From: Zoogloea sp041917255
GTDB lineage: Bacteria > Pseudomonadota > Gammaproteobacteria > Burkholderiales > Rhodocyclaceae
Direction of reading: 5' to 3'
Assembly: GCA_041917255.1 (NCBI GenBank)
Contig: JAYRYA010000020.1
Coordinates: forward strand, 1 to 64,000
Length of the DNA: 64,000 nucleotides
Both the position numbers and the translations under genes were made by a program. Every line of letters starts with the position of its first letter. Position 1 is the first letter of the stretch. The notes under the pieces were generated by a model that saw only the letters and a program-made list of their open reading frames with translations, was not told where the DNA came from and ran no database searches. This document shows positions 55,691-63,223 of this stretch, one piece after another.

Positions 55691-57154
55691 ATGGTAATGG
55701 GTTCAGCGGTTCAACACTCCCATCCGCTCATGCAGCAGGACACGCTGGGCCGGATCCTGAACGACGTTGCCACCAGCGCCGCGCCAACTGCCATCATCGA
55801 GCTGATCCGCTGGCTGGATTCCTTTCACTTTGAAGGGGAAGTCCCGCTGCCACAGCTTGCCCGTCTGGTTTCCATTCTCGACGAAGCTGCCCAGCCTCAG
55901 CTGCGTCAGGCTTCCGGGCTATACCTTTCCAACGTCTTCGGCTCCCGCAGTGTGCGCTACAAGGCGCTGGGCCGGGATTTCTACGCCAGCCTCGGGCGTG
56001 CCTACGATCTCGTCCTGAGCGGCCTTGCCACCGATTTCACCATCGACGCCGCCGATCCGCTGCGGGTCGAGGTGTTGCTGCGGGCGGTGCGCGCGGCTTC
56101 CGGTGAGATGAAGTGGGTCGCGTTCGATTATCAGGAGCTCGCGCCGGAGGTCTGGCAGCGGGCGATCGCTGCCTATAGCGCAGCGAGCCAGTACGGCGCG
56201 CTGAACACGCCGATCAACGTCCGCGAAGGGCGCGAGACGCGCTCGACCGTCAGCCGCGAATTCATCCGGCTGGTGGCGATGCAATGTGCCAGCCTCGACC
56301 AGCTCTCGCCCGACCGCATCGAGGCGACCGACAAGCTGGTGCGTTATCTCCAGAATTCCCTGGCGCTGACCAGCGAACCGCGAGGTGGTGGCCAGTTCTT
56401 TCTCGATCTGGCGAGCCTTGCTGCGCCTCAGCGCTGCCTCGCACTGCCCGAGGACGTCCCCCCGACCACACGCTATTTCCGCCCGGCCGACGCGGTGGTG
56501 ATGTTGGGCGAGCTGCGTCAAAGCGTGGCCGACGGCGGGCTCGGGCCACTTTTCGCAGGTATCGGTGTGCCTTCCGTCAGCGGCGCGATCCGCCATCTCT
56601 CGCGCCAGTGGGGGCCGGTGCCGCCGATGCGCCAGTATCGCCGACACCCGGTGCGCGGCGCGCTGGCGCTGGCCACCGGGCTGGGTTTCATCCGCTCACA
56701 GATTTCCGGCGATGCCCAGCTGCGTCCGGCGTCGGCCTGGGCGTTGCGGGACGCGAGCCGCAACGGTTTCGGGGTGATCTCCGGGGCCTTCGACCCCGAT
56801 GTGTGCCGGGTTGGCGCCCTGGTCGGTGCTCACGTGGGCGAGACGGGGCGCTGGGTGCTGGCGCTGGTGCGCAGGGTCCGGTCCGACACCGCAGGCGGAG
56901 CCGCGGTGGGAATGCAGACCATCTCCAGCGAACCCTATCCGGCGCTGCTCGATGATGGCGCACGTAGCTGGAGCGGCATCCTGTGCGATCCGGTGGTGCG
57001 TGGCCGTGCGGTGCGTATTGTCTGCGAGCCGGGGGCAATGCGCTCGCAGCGGCCGGTGTTCGCCAAGCTGCCGGGACGCACGATCAAGCTGCAGCCAGGC
57101 ACGGTGCTGGTCAGCGGCCCGGGATATCAGATCGTCAGTTGCAATGTTGCCTGA
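55691..57154 (+). CDS. Large protein with candidate C-terminal PilZ domain
   Basis: The protein is 487 residues from the ATG at 55691 (507 from the ATG at 55631; start uncertain). Residues 1-270 are helical with no domain I recognise (TAIIELIRWLDSFHFEG, QASGLYLSNVFGSR). In the last third, RRHPVR (317-322) and DASRNG (354-359) match the two cyclic di-GMP signatures of PilZ domains, RxxxR and D/N-x-S-x-x-G, 32 residues apart in the correct order. The chain is cytosolic. I infer a cyclic di-GMP effector; the family name is unknown to me. It is followed by the leu leader region. Confidence 0.72.
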   Translation: MVMGSAVQHSHPLMQQDTLGRILNDVATSAAPTAIIELIRWLDSFHFEGEVPLPQLARLVSILDEAAQPQLRQASGLYLSNVFGSRSVRYKALGRDFYASLGRAYDLVLSGLATDFTIDAADPLRVEVLLRAVRAASGEMKWVAFDYQELAPEVWQRAIAAYSAASQYGALNTPINVREGRETRSTVSREFIRLVAMQCASLDQLSPDRIEATDKLVRYLQNSLALTSEPRGGGQFFLDLASLAAPQRCLALPEDVPPTTRYFRPADAVVMLGELRQSVADGGLGPLFAGIGVPSVSGAIRHLSRQWGPVPPMRQYRRHPVRGALALATGLGFIRSQISGDAQLRPASAWALRDASRNGFGVISGAFDPDVCRVGALVGAHVGETGRWVLALVRRVRSDTAGGAAVGMQTISSEPYPALLDDGARSWSGILCDPVVRGRAVRIVCEPGAMRSQRPVFAKLPGRTIKLQPGTVLVSGPGYQIVSCNVA

Positions 57155-57198
57155 CGTGGAAATAGTGGCAAGCTATCAAGTAAATTGGGCCATGATGT

Positions 57199-57227
57199 TT
57201 GACGGCCGCCGGCCGTGCTGCTAAGTT
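57199..57227 (+). promoter_or_regulatory. Extended -10 promoter of the leu leader
   Basis: TTGACG (57199-57204), 17 bases and TAAGTT (57222-57227) preceded by TGC fit a sigma-70 promoter with an extended -10. The predicted start (57233-57236) coincides with the leader ATG at 57235. The spacer is largely the palindrome ACGGCCG-C-CGGCCGT (57202-57216), a possible operator. Confidence 0.55.
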
Positions 57228-57234
57228 ATCGTCC

Positions 57235-57306
57235 ATGACTTCCGCGCAACAGACCAATCTCTTCTCCCTACTAGCCCTCTCCGGGCTGGGTCTGCTGCTG
57301 CCCTAA
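57235..57306 (+). CDS. leuL: leu operon leader peptide
   Basis: The 23-residue frame reads MTSAQQTNLFSLLALSGLG followed by LLLP, with eight leucines, including two consecutive rare CTA codons and three consecutive CTG codons. It lies upstream of leuA and overlaps a pair of alternative RNA hairpins, as expected for attenuation by leucyl-tRNA supply. No ribosome site is visible; if the promoter assignment is right the mRNA is leaderless. The frame and hairpins are seen directly; the mechanism is inferred from classical leu leaders. Confidence 0.78.
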   Translation: MTSAQQTNLFSLLALSGLGLLLP

Positions 57307-57320
57307 CGGGCACATCTTTT
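57273..57320 (+). promoter_or_regulatory. leu attenuator
   Basis: Hairpin 57273-57277/57283-57287 (AGCCC/GGGCT) and terminator-like hairpin 57299-57303/57308-57312 (TGCCC/GGGCA) with downstream CATCTTTT can form together. GGGC at 57283-57286 can instead pair with GCCC at 57300-57303, which breaks the terminator. The leader stop codon is the terminator loop. A ribosome stalled on leucine codons could thus switch the fold. Confidence 0.55.
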
Positions 57321-57400
57321 CTCCCCCTTCCTGTTGTCGTTCCCCGTCGCCCCTTAAAGGCGAATTGCGTCTTCGTACGCGTTTTGAACGGAGTTTCACC

Positions 57401-57547
57401 ATGTCCACGCTCAATCTGTCCCTGCTGTCCCTACGACTGCGCCCCGGTTGCCAGGCCACGAGCCCGCGGCAGTCTGGCAGCCCCGTGTCCGCATCCGAAC
57501 ACCCGAACCGAATCCGACGAAAGCAAAGGACAAGATCATCATGTTGA
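57401..57547 (+). CDS. Second short leucine-rich frame overlapping the leuA start
   Basis: The 48-residue frame starts MSTLNLSLLSLRLRPG with six leucines in 13 residues, continues as a basic, low-complexity stretch, and stops inside leuA (TGA at 57545-57547, leuA ATG at 57541). GGAG precedes the ATG at proper spacing. Translation of it would deliver ribosomes to the leuA start. It may be a second leucine sensor or a coupling frame; it may also be leader RNA that is open by chance. Confidence 0.45.
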   Translation: MSTLNLSLLSLRLRPGCQATSPRQSGSPVSASEHPNRIRRKQRTRSSC

Positions 57548-59229
57548 AGAATCCGCAAACCAAGTACTCCGCCTTTCCCCCGGTCGCCCTCGCCGACCGC
57601 CAGTGGCCCAGCCGCACGATCACGCATCCGCCGATCTGGATGAGCACCGATCTCCGTGACGGCAATCAGGCCCTCTTCGAACCGATGAATGCCGCCCGCA
57701 AGTTGCAGATGTTCCGCAAGCTCGTGGCGATCGGCTTCAAGGAAATCGAAGTCGCTTTCCCCTCCGCCTCCCAGACCGATTTCGACTTCGTCCGCCAGCT
57801 CATCGAGCAGGGCGAGGTTCCCGGCGACGTGACCATCGAGGTCTTGAGCCAGGCCCGCGAGCACCTCATCCGCCGCACGATGGAATCCCTCAAGGGCGCC
57901 CGCCGGGCGATCGTCCACATCTACAACGCCACCTCGCCGGTGTTCCGCGAGACGGTGTTCGGGATGAGCAAGGACGAGGTCAAGGCGCTTGCCGTGGAGA
58001 GCGTCACCCTCGTCAAGCAACTCGCCGCCGAGCAACCCGAGACCGAATTTGTCCTTGAGTACAGCCCGGAAACCTTCACTGCCACCGAACTCGACTTCGC
58101 CAAGGAAGTCTGCGATGCCGTGGTTGCCGCCTGGGATCCGGCGCCGGGTGAGAAGGTGATCATCAACCTCCCGTCCACCGTGGAAGTAGGTTCGCCCAAC
58201 TTCTACGCAGACCAGATCGAGTGGATGCACCGCAATCTTGCCCGCCGCGACCAGATCATCCTCAGCGTGCATCCCCACAACGACCGCGGCACTGCCGTGG
58301 CGGCCGCCGAGCTTGCTCAGCTTGCCGGTGCCGACCGGGTGGAGGGCTGCCTCTTCGGCAATGGCGAACGTACTGGCAACGTGGATCTCGTGACCCTCGC
58401 CCTCAACATGTACACCCAGGGCATTCATCCGGGCCTCGATTTTTCGGACATCAACGACATCGCCCGCGTGGCCGAGGAATGCACCCAGTTGCCGATCCAC
58501 CCGCGCCACCCGTATGTGGGCGATCTTGTCTTCACGGCTTTCTCGGGTTCGCACCAGGACGCGATCAAGAAGGGGCTCGAGGTGCAGCAGCCGGGTGCGC
58601 AATGGACGGTGCCGTACATGCCCATCGACCCGCATGACGTGGGCCGCACCTACGATTCGGTGATCCGCGTGAACAGCCAGTCGGGCAAGGGCGGCGTGGC
58701 GCACTTGCTCCAGGCTCACTACGGCCTCGTGATGCCGCGGCGGATGCAGGTGGAGTTCAGCGCCGCCGTGCAGCGCCTTACCGACGAGACCGGCCAGGAG
58801 GTGGACGCCCACCAGTTGTGGACGCTCTTCGGCCGTGAATACCTCCAGGCCGACGCGCCGATCCGCTACGTGGCCCATCACCTCTTCGAGGCCGGCAGCC
58901 GTCAGGGCATCAGCATCGAGGCTGAGGTGAACGGCCGCGCGATGGAGTTCGTCGGCGAGGGCAACGGCCCGGTCGAAGCGGCCGTGGCGGCGATCGGCGT
59001 GCCGATCCGCGTGCAGAGCTTCGAGGAGCGGTCGATGGGCGAAGGCGCCGACGCGGCGGCCATGTGCATCGTCGAGGTCGCGATGGAGGGCGTGGCTGGC
59101 AGCCGCTTCGGGGCCGGCATGCATCGCAACACCGTGACGGCGTCGGTGCAGGCGATCGTCAGCGCCGCCAACCGCGCAGGTGCGCAGGTGGCGGCTGTCG
59201 CGGAGGATGCGGAAGGCTGCGCTGTCTGA
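57541..59229 (+). CDS. leuA: 2-isopropylmalate synthase, long type
   Basis: The 562-residue enzyme condenses acetyl-CoA and 2-ketoisovalerate, the first committed step to leucine. The HMGL-like barrel shows MSTDLRDGNQALFEPM near residue 38, HPHNDRGTAVAAAELAQLAGA with the metal histidines, and EGCLFGNGERTGNVDL. A LeuA dimer domain with the leucine feedback site ends the chain. It belongs to the LeuA2 group of about 560 residues. The ATG at 57541 gives MLKNPQTKYSAFPPV. Expression is probably attenuated by the upstream leader. Confidence 0.96.
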   Translation: MLKNPQTKYSAFPPVALADRQWPSRTITHPPIWMSTDLRDGNQALFEPMNAARKLQMFRKLVAIGFKEIEVAFPSASQTDFDFVRQLIEQGEVPGDVTIEVLSQAREHLIRRTMESLKGARRAIVHIYNATSPVFRETVFGMSKDEVKALAVESVTLVKQLAAEQPETEFVLEYSPETFTATELDFAKEVCDAVVAAWDPAPGEKVIINLPSTVEVGSPNFYADQIEWMHRNLARRDQIILSVHPHNDRGTAVAAAELAQLAGADRVEGCLFGNGERTGNVDLVTLALNMYTQGIHPGLDFSDINDIARVAEECTQLPIHPRHPYVGDLVFTAFSGSHQDAIKKGLEVQQPGAQWTVPYMPIDPHDVGRTYDSVIRVNSQSGKGGVAHLLQAHYGLVMPRRMQVEFSAAVQRLTDETGQEVDAHQLWTLFGREYLQADAPIRYVAHHLFEAGSRQGISIEAEVNGRAMEFVGEGNGPVEAAVAAIGVPIRVQSFEERSMGEGADAAAMCIVEVAMEGVAGSRFGAGMHRNTVTASVQAIVSAANRAGAQVAAVAEDAEGCAV

Positions 59230-59251
59230 CGTCTTTTCGGCAGCCTGAAAT

Positions 59252-59283
59252 GAAAAACGCCGGGTGTGAGCCCGGCGTTTTTC
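59252..59283. terminator. Bidirectional terminator between leuA and metY
   Basis: A perfect 13-base stem (59252-59264 with 59271-59283) and six-base loop with A/T runs on both sides separate the convergent leuA and metY genes. Confidence 0.92.
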
Positions 59284-59298
59284 TTGACGCAGCGTCGA

Positions 59299-60582
59299 TC
59301 AGACCGCCGCCAGGGACTGATCGAGATCGGCCAGGATGTCGTCGATGTGCTCGATGCCGATGGACAGGCGGACCATGTCTTCCGACACGCCGGCCTTCTT
59401 CATCTCGTCCGGCGACAGCTGGCGGTGGGTGGTGGAGGCCGGGTGGCAGGCGAGGCTCTTGCTGTCGCCGATGTTCACCAGGCGGGTGACCAGCTTGAGC
59501 GCGTCCTGGAAGCGGCCGCCGGCGGCCTTGCCGTCGCCATCGGCGCTCTTCACGCCGAAGTTGAGGATGCCCGACGCGCGGCCGCCCATGTACTTGTGGA
59601 CGAGGGCGTTGTCGGTGTGGTCCGGCAGGCCGGCGTAGTTCACCCAGGCCACCTTGGCGTGGCCCTTGAGGAACTCGGCGACCTTGAGGGTGTTCTCGCA
59701 GATGCGGTCCATGCGCAGGGCCAGGGTTTCGACGCCCTGCAGGATCAGGAAGGCGTTGAACGGGCTGATCGCGGCGCCCATGTTGCGCAGGGGCACAACG
59801 CGGGCACGGCCGATGAAGGCCGCCGGGCCGAGGGCTTCGGTGTAGACCACGCCGTGGTAGGAGACGTCCGGCTCGTTCAGGCGGCGGAAGCGCTCCTTGT
59901 GCTCGGCCCACGGGAACTTGCCGCTATCGACGATGATGCCGCCGATGGAAGTGCCGTGGCCGCCCAGGTATTTGGTGAGCGAATGCACCACGATGTCGGC
60001 GCCGTGCTCGATGGGGCGGCACAGGTAGGGCGAGGGCACGGTGTTGTCCACGATCAGCGGGATGCCGTGGGCGTGGGCGATGGCGGCCAGCGCCTCGAAG
60101 TCGGTGATGTTGCCCAGCGGGTTGCCGACGGATTCGCAGTAGATTGCCTTGGTGCGGGCGTCGATCAGCGGGGCGAAGGACGCCGGGTCGCGGTAGTCGG
60201 CAAAGCGCACCTGGATGCCGATCTGCGGCAGGGTGTGGGCGAACAGGTTGTAGGTGCCGCCGTAGAGCGTGGAGGCCGAGACGATGTTGTCGCCGGCTTC
60301 GGCGATGGTCTGGATGGCGTAGGTGATCGCGGCCATGCCGGACGCCAGCGCGAGGCCGGCAATGCCGCCTTCCATCGCCGCTACCCGGGCTTCGAGCACG
60401 GCCTGGGTGGGGTTCATGATGCGGGTGTAAATGTTGCCGGCCACCTTCAGGTCGAACAGGTCAGCCCCGTGCTGGGTGTCGTCGAAGGCGTAGGAGGTGG
60501 TCTGGTAGATGGGCACGGCCACCGCCTTGGTGGTCGGGTCCGGGCTGTAGCCACCGTGCACGGCAAGGGTTTCGAGTTTCAT
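59299..60582 (-). CDS. metY: O-acetylhomoserine sulfhydrylase
   Basis: The 427-residue PLP enzyme makes homocysteine from O-acetylhomoserine and sulfide. The fold-type I cystathionine-synthase-like signature has LASGMAAITYAIQTIAEAGD, LYGGTYNLF, the aspartate in LIVDNTVPSPYLCRP, and the Schiff-base lysine in VVHSLTKYLGGHGTSIGG near 210. Length and N-terminus (MKLETLAVHGGYSPDP) match MetY. GGGAGA precedes the ATG. I looked for an S-adenosylmethionine riboswitch upstream and did not see one. Confidence 0.93.
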   Translation of the reverse strand: MKLETLAVHGGYSPDPTTKAVAVPIYQTTSYAFDDTQHGADLFDLKVAGNIYTRIMNPTQAVLEARVAAMEGGIAGLALASGMAAITYAIQTIAEAGDNIVSASTLYGGTYNLFAHTLPQIGIQVRFADYRDPASFAPLIDARTKAIYCESVGNPLGNITDFEALAAIAHAHGIPLIVDNTVPSPYLCRPIEHGADIVVHSLTKYLGGHGTSIGGIIVDSGKFPWAEHKERFRRLNEPDVSYHGVVYTEALGPAAFIGRARVVPLRNMGAAISPFNAFLILQGVETLALRMDRICENTLKVAEFLKGHAKVAWVNYAGLPDHTDNALVHKYMGGRASGILNFGVKSADGDGKAAGGRFQDALKLVTRLVNIGDSKSLACHPASTTHRQLSPDEMKKAGVSEDMVRLSIGIEHIDDILADLDQSLAAV

Positions 60583-60784
60583 CTTGATGGGTCTCCCGAT
60601 TGTTTTATGTAGACGAAGGTGAAAGGTCTGGCTGATTGCCGCATCCGGGTTTTCCCACGGCCTGTTCCGGGAACAGCCGGGTAGATAATCCTTGGCAAGT
60701 CGCGATAATACGCAAAGTTGCGCGCCGTCCGTCCTGATATTGGGTAATCGGCCGCGGGACACAATAATAAGTGAGGGGACAAAG

Positions 60785-61204
60785 ATGGAACTCAAAGGAC
60801 GCAATGCGACCTGGCTTGAGCTCGCCGTCGCGCCGCTGTGGCGCCTCGGCCAGACCCGGGTCCGGGTGCATCCGCTGCAGGGCGGTGGGGAGGGATGCGT
60901 TGGCATTACGGTGGACGAACGCTGGCTGTGCGCCAATGACGGACGCCTTACCGTTTTCGGGTGCCGCGAATCGGCCTCGCGTTTTCTCGACCTGCTTCGT
61001 ATCGATCACATGGAAGAGGGCGAGCCCTCCGATCTTCCGGCAGATTGCGGCTGTTCGGGGGTGCAGTGCATGCGTCTCGGCACGGCCGGGCTGCGCACTT
61101 GTGACGGTCTTGGCAAACCGGCGCGTCGGCCCGATGGGCCCCGGCGCATCGTCATTCAGTCACCGGCCCGCAAGATTTCGCTCAGAAGCGAGTTCATGCG
61201 CTGA
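60785..61204 (+). CDS. Hypothetical protein, 139 residues, cysteine-rich tail
   Basis: The soluble protein opens MELKGRNATWLELAVAPLW, and its middle reads like a small beta domain (GCVGITVDERWLCANDGRLTVF). A cysteine cluster, DCGCSGVQCMRLG, lies near residues 92-104. GAGGGGA precedes the ATG; a longer in-frame start is possible. No family recognised. Its last 49 bases overlap the convergent macrodomain gene. Confidence 0.65.
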   Translation: MELKGRNATWLELAVAPLWRLGQTRVRVHPLQGGGEGCVGITVDERWLCANDGRLTVFGCRESASRFLDLLRIDHMEEGEPSDLPADCGCSGVQCMRLGTAGLRTCDGLGKPARRPDGPRRIVIQSPARKISLRSEFMR

Positions 61205-61674
61205 TCGAAAGCCATGAGCAGGATCTTGTTCGGGAGATCCTGCTTGGCCTGCACTTCGCGGCAGGTGGCCACCGCAATCCGCATCGCTTCTTCTGCCGGA
61301 TAACCGTAGATACCGCAACTGATCGCGGGGAATGCAATCGTCCGTACGTCGTGCTCGGCAGCGAGCTTCAGGCTGTTGCGGTAGCAGGCGGCGAGGTGTT
61401 CTGCCTCACCATGACGACCGCCACGCCACAACGGGCCCACGGTATGGATCACGTAGCGCGCGGGTAGCCGGAAGCCCGGGGTGATGCGCGCCTCGCCCGT
61501 CGGACAGCCGCCCAGGGTGGCGCAGTGGGCCGTGAGTTCCGGTCCGGCCGCCCGGTGGATCGCGCCGTCCACCCCGCCCCCGCCCAGCAGGCTGCTGTTG
61601 GCGGCATTCACGATGGCGTCTACCGCTTGTTGCGTGATGTCGCCGATGCACACCGAAATCCGTCCGTCGTTCAT
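61156..61674 (-). CDS. Macrodomain O-acetyl-ADP-ribose deacetylase, YmdB-like
   Basis: The 172-residue protein is a single macrodomain. VNAANSSLLGGGGVDGAIHRAAG (about 22-44) forms the ADP-ribose loop with the catalytic aspartate, and IAFPAISCGIYGYP (about 114-127) the second loop. YmdB relatives remove acetyl from O-acetyl-ADP-ribose and can reverse ADP-ribosylation. Length is typical. It overlaps the convergent unknown gene by 49 bases. Confidence 0.92.
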   Translation of the reverse strand: MNDGRISVCIGDITQQAVDAIVNAANSSLLGGGGVDGAIHRAAGPELTAHCATLGGCPTGEARITPGFRLPARYVIHTVGPLWRGGRHGEAEHLAACYRNSLKLAAEHDVRTIAFPAISCGIYGYPAEEAMRIAVATCREVQAKQDLPNKILLMAFDQRMNSLLSEILRAGD

Positions 61675-61784
61675 CCCTGGGCCCTCCGTCTGAGGCTTGA
61701 TTGTGGCACGCTGCCGATTGTGATCGCATCTCGGGCGAGCTTGCGCAGGTATCGCTTGCCTGTGTCCAGCGGTTTGAGTGAAAA

Positions 61785-61797
61785 TAATACGGTATTA
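61785..61797. promoter_or_regulatory. Palindromic candidate operator of the parA2 operon
   Basis: TAATAC-G-GTATTA is a perfect inverted repeat in an AT-rich patch of otherwise GC-rich DNA, five bases before the parA2 ATG. Placement suits autorepression by the operon's own DNA-binding protein, as with other partition operons. No other copy was noticed in the window by eye. Confidence 0.45.
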
Positions 61798-61801
61798 CGC
61801 A

Positions 61802-62479
61802 ATGGGGGGCGAAGTGGCTAAGCCGAAGGTGGTTACCGTTCTGTCCCAGAAGGGTGGGGCTGGCAAGTCGACACTGACGATGCAGCTGGCGGGTGGGCTC
61901 GCCAGACGCGGAAAGCGGGTGGCGATCATCGATCTCGATCCTCAGGAAAGCGCCCTGCGCTGGGCACATGCGGCGTCGCCTGCTGCGCCTTTCCCTGCGC
62001 AGGCGATGCAGCTGGTGGGCGGGGCCGACACGCTGGCGTCGGAGATGAAGACGGTGGGGCGGGAGTTCGACGTGATCCTGCTGGATTGTCCGCCGTCCAT
62101 CGAACACGCTGCCACGCTGGCTTCGCTTCAGGTGGCGGATGTGGCGCTGGTGCCGGTGGTGCCGAGCCCGACAGATCTGTGGTCCACCAAGGGAGTCGAG
62201 CGGCTGATCCTGCAGATTCAGGCAAGCCGCAAGGGCTTGAAGGCGGCGCTGGTGCCCAACCGGGTGCTGCGCACCAACCTCGCCTGGGATGTGCTCGAAG
62301 TGATGCGGGATTTCACCCTCCCGGTGCTGGGAGCGTCCCTTTCCCAACGTAATGCCTTCGCCCAGAGTGCGGTGGTCGGTGGAACGGTGTATCAGCTTGG
62401 CCGGGCCGGCAGCGAAGCCGCACGCGAAGTGGACAAACTGGTTGTGGAAGTCTTGAAACTGACAGGAGAGAAAACATGA
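61802..62479 (+). CDS. ParA family ATPase of a two-gene partition-like operon
   Basis: The 225-residue ATPase has the deviant Walker A motif QKGGAGKST with signature lysine near residues 17-25, Walker A' IIDLDPQESALRW, and Walker B ILLDCPPSIEH. It is of the short, HTH-less ParA type found in cargo-positioning and plasmid type Ib systems. Start choice is uncertain: GTG at 61778, ATG at 61802 or GTG at 61814 after a G-rich tract. It is coupled by ATGA to its partner gene. Confidence 0.87.
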   Translation: MGGEVAKPKVVTVLSQKGGAGKSTLTMQLAGGLARRGKRVAIIDLDPQESALRWAHAASPAAPFPAQAMQLVGGADTLASEMKTVGREFDVILLDCPPSIEHAATLASLQVADVALVPVVPSPTDLWSTKGVERLILQIQASRKGLKAALVPNRVLRTNLAWDVLEVMRDFTLPVLGASLSQRNAFAQSAVVGGTVYQLGRAGSEAAREVDKLVVEVLKLTGEKT

Positions 62480-63162
62480 GCACCAAAACCCGGTCGGCGC
62501 TGCGTTCGACTTTGCAGCAGGAGAGCGAGGCGCTCGAAACCCGTCTGCCTGACCCGGTGCCTGCCGAGGCGCCCGTGGCGGCGCCGGCTGAGGCTGTCGA
62601 GGTGGCGCCGGTGACTGAGGCTGCCGCGCCTGAGCCGGCGCCGGTGGTTGAGCCCGCTCCGGTTGTCGAGGCGCCGGTCAAGGCCGAAAAGCCGAAGGCT
62701 CCCGTGAAGACCGCGCCCAAGCCGGCAGCCAGGCCGGCAGCCAAGGCCGCTCCGAAGGCCGCGCAGGCGCCGGCCAAACCCGCCGAAGCGGCAGCGCCGG
62801 TCGAAGCCGCTCCGGCCCCGGTCGCCGCCAAGAAGGCCGTCAAGCCGGCCAAGCCGGCCAAGCCGGTGAAGGTGGAAAAGGTGGAAAAGGTGGAAAAGGC
62901 CGCCAAGCCCGCCAAGGTCAAGGCCGAGAAGGCCGTCAAGGCGGTTCGTGAGAAGGTCGTGCGGGATTCGTTCTCAATGCCCAAGAGCGAACATGCGCAG
63001 CTCAAGGCGCTGCGCGAGACGCTCGCCAAGGCTGGCCGCATCTGCACCAAGTCCGAACTGCTGCGGGCCGGCGTTCAGCTGCTGCTGAAGGAATCGACGG
63101 CCAGCAGCAAGGCGCTGGTTGAAGGCCTGGTGGTGGTGCCGAAGGGCAAGGGCGCGAAGTAA
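62476..63162 (+). CDS. ParA partner: disordered protein with ribbon-helix-helix-like C-terminus
   Basis: The 228-residue protein has three parts. Residues 1-25 (MSTKTRSALRSTLQQESEAL) are a conserved-looking basic start of the kind that stimulates ParA ATPases. Residues 26-155 are a low-complexity Ala/Pro/Lys/Glu linker with short repeats. Residues 160-205 read as beta strand-helix-helix (DSFSMPKSEHAQLKALRETL, then TKSELLRAGVQLLLKES), a ribbon-helix-helix pattern. The gene is translationally coupled to parA2. I infer a ParB- or McdB-like adaptor; DNA and cargo are unknown. Confidence 0.65.
   Translation: MSTKTRSALRSTLQQESEALETRLPDPVPAEAPVAAPAEAVEVAPVTEAAAPEPAPVVEPAPVVEAPVKAEKPKAPVKTAPKPAARPAAKAAPKAAQAPAKPAEAAAPVEAAPAPVAAKKAVKPAKPAKPVKVEKVEKVEKAAKPAKVKAEKAVKAVREKVVRDSFSMPKSEHAQLKALRETLAKAGRICTKSELLRAGVQLLLKESTASSKALVEGLVVVPKGKGAK
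62842..62898 (+). repeat. Tandem nine-base repeats in the ParA partner gene
   Basis: Two blocks lie in the linker-coding region: AAGCCGGCC repeated at 62842, 62851 and (as AAGCCGGTG) 62860, and GTGGAAAAG three times in a row at 62872-62898. They encode KPA and VEK units and could expand or contract by slippage. Confidence 0.85.
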
Positions 63163-63183
63163 TCCCGCGCTGGATTATTCCAG

Positions 63184-63218
63184 AAACGGCAACAATGGGT
63201 GATCCATTGTTGCCGTTT
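63184..63218. terminator. Bidirectional terminator after the parA2 operon
   Basis: A perfect 15-base stem (63184-63198 with 63204-63218), five-base loop and a T run end the parA2 operon; on the other strand it serves the pabBC gene. Confidence 0.9.
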
Positions 63219-63223
63219 TTGTG

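Noticed and set aside
60583..60784. S-adenosylmethionine-type riboswitch before metY
   Set aside because: The leader shows no recognisable SAM-I or SAM-II core, and no terminator follows. Only weak AT-rich patches are present.
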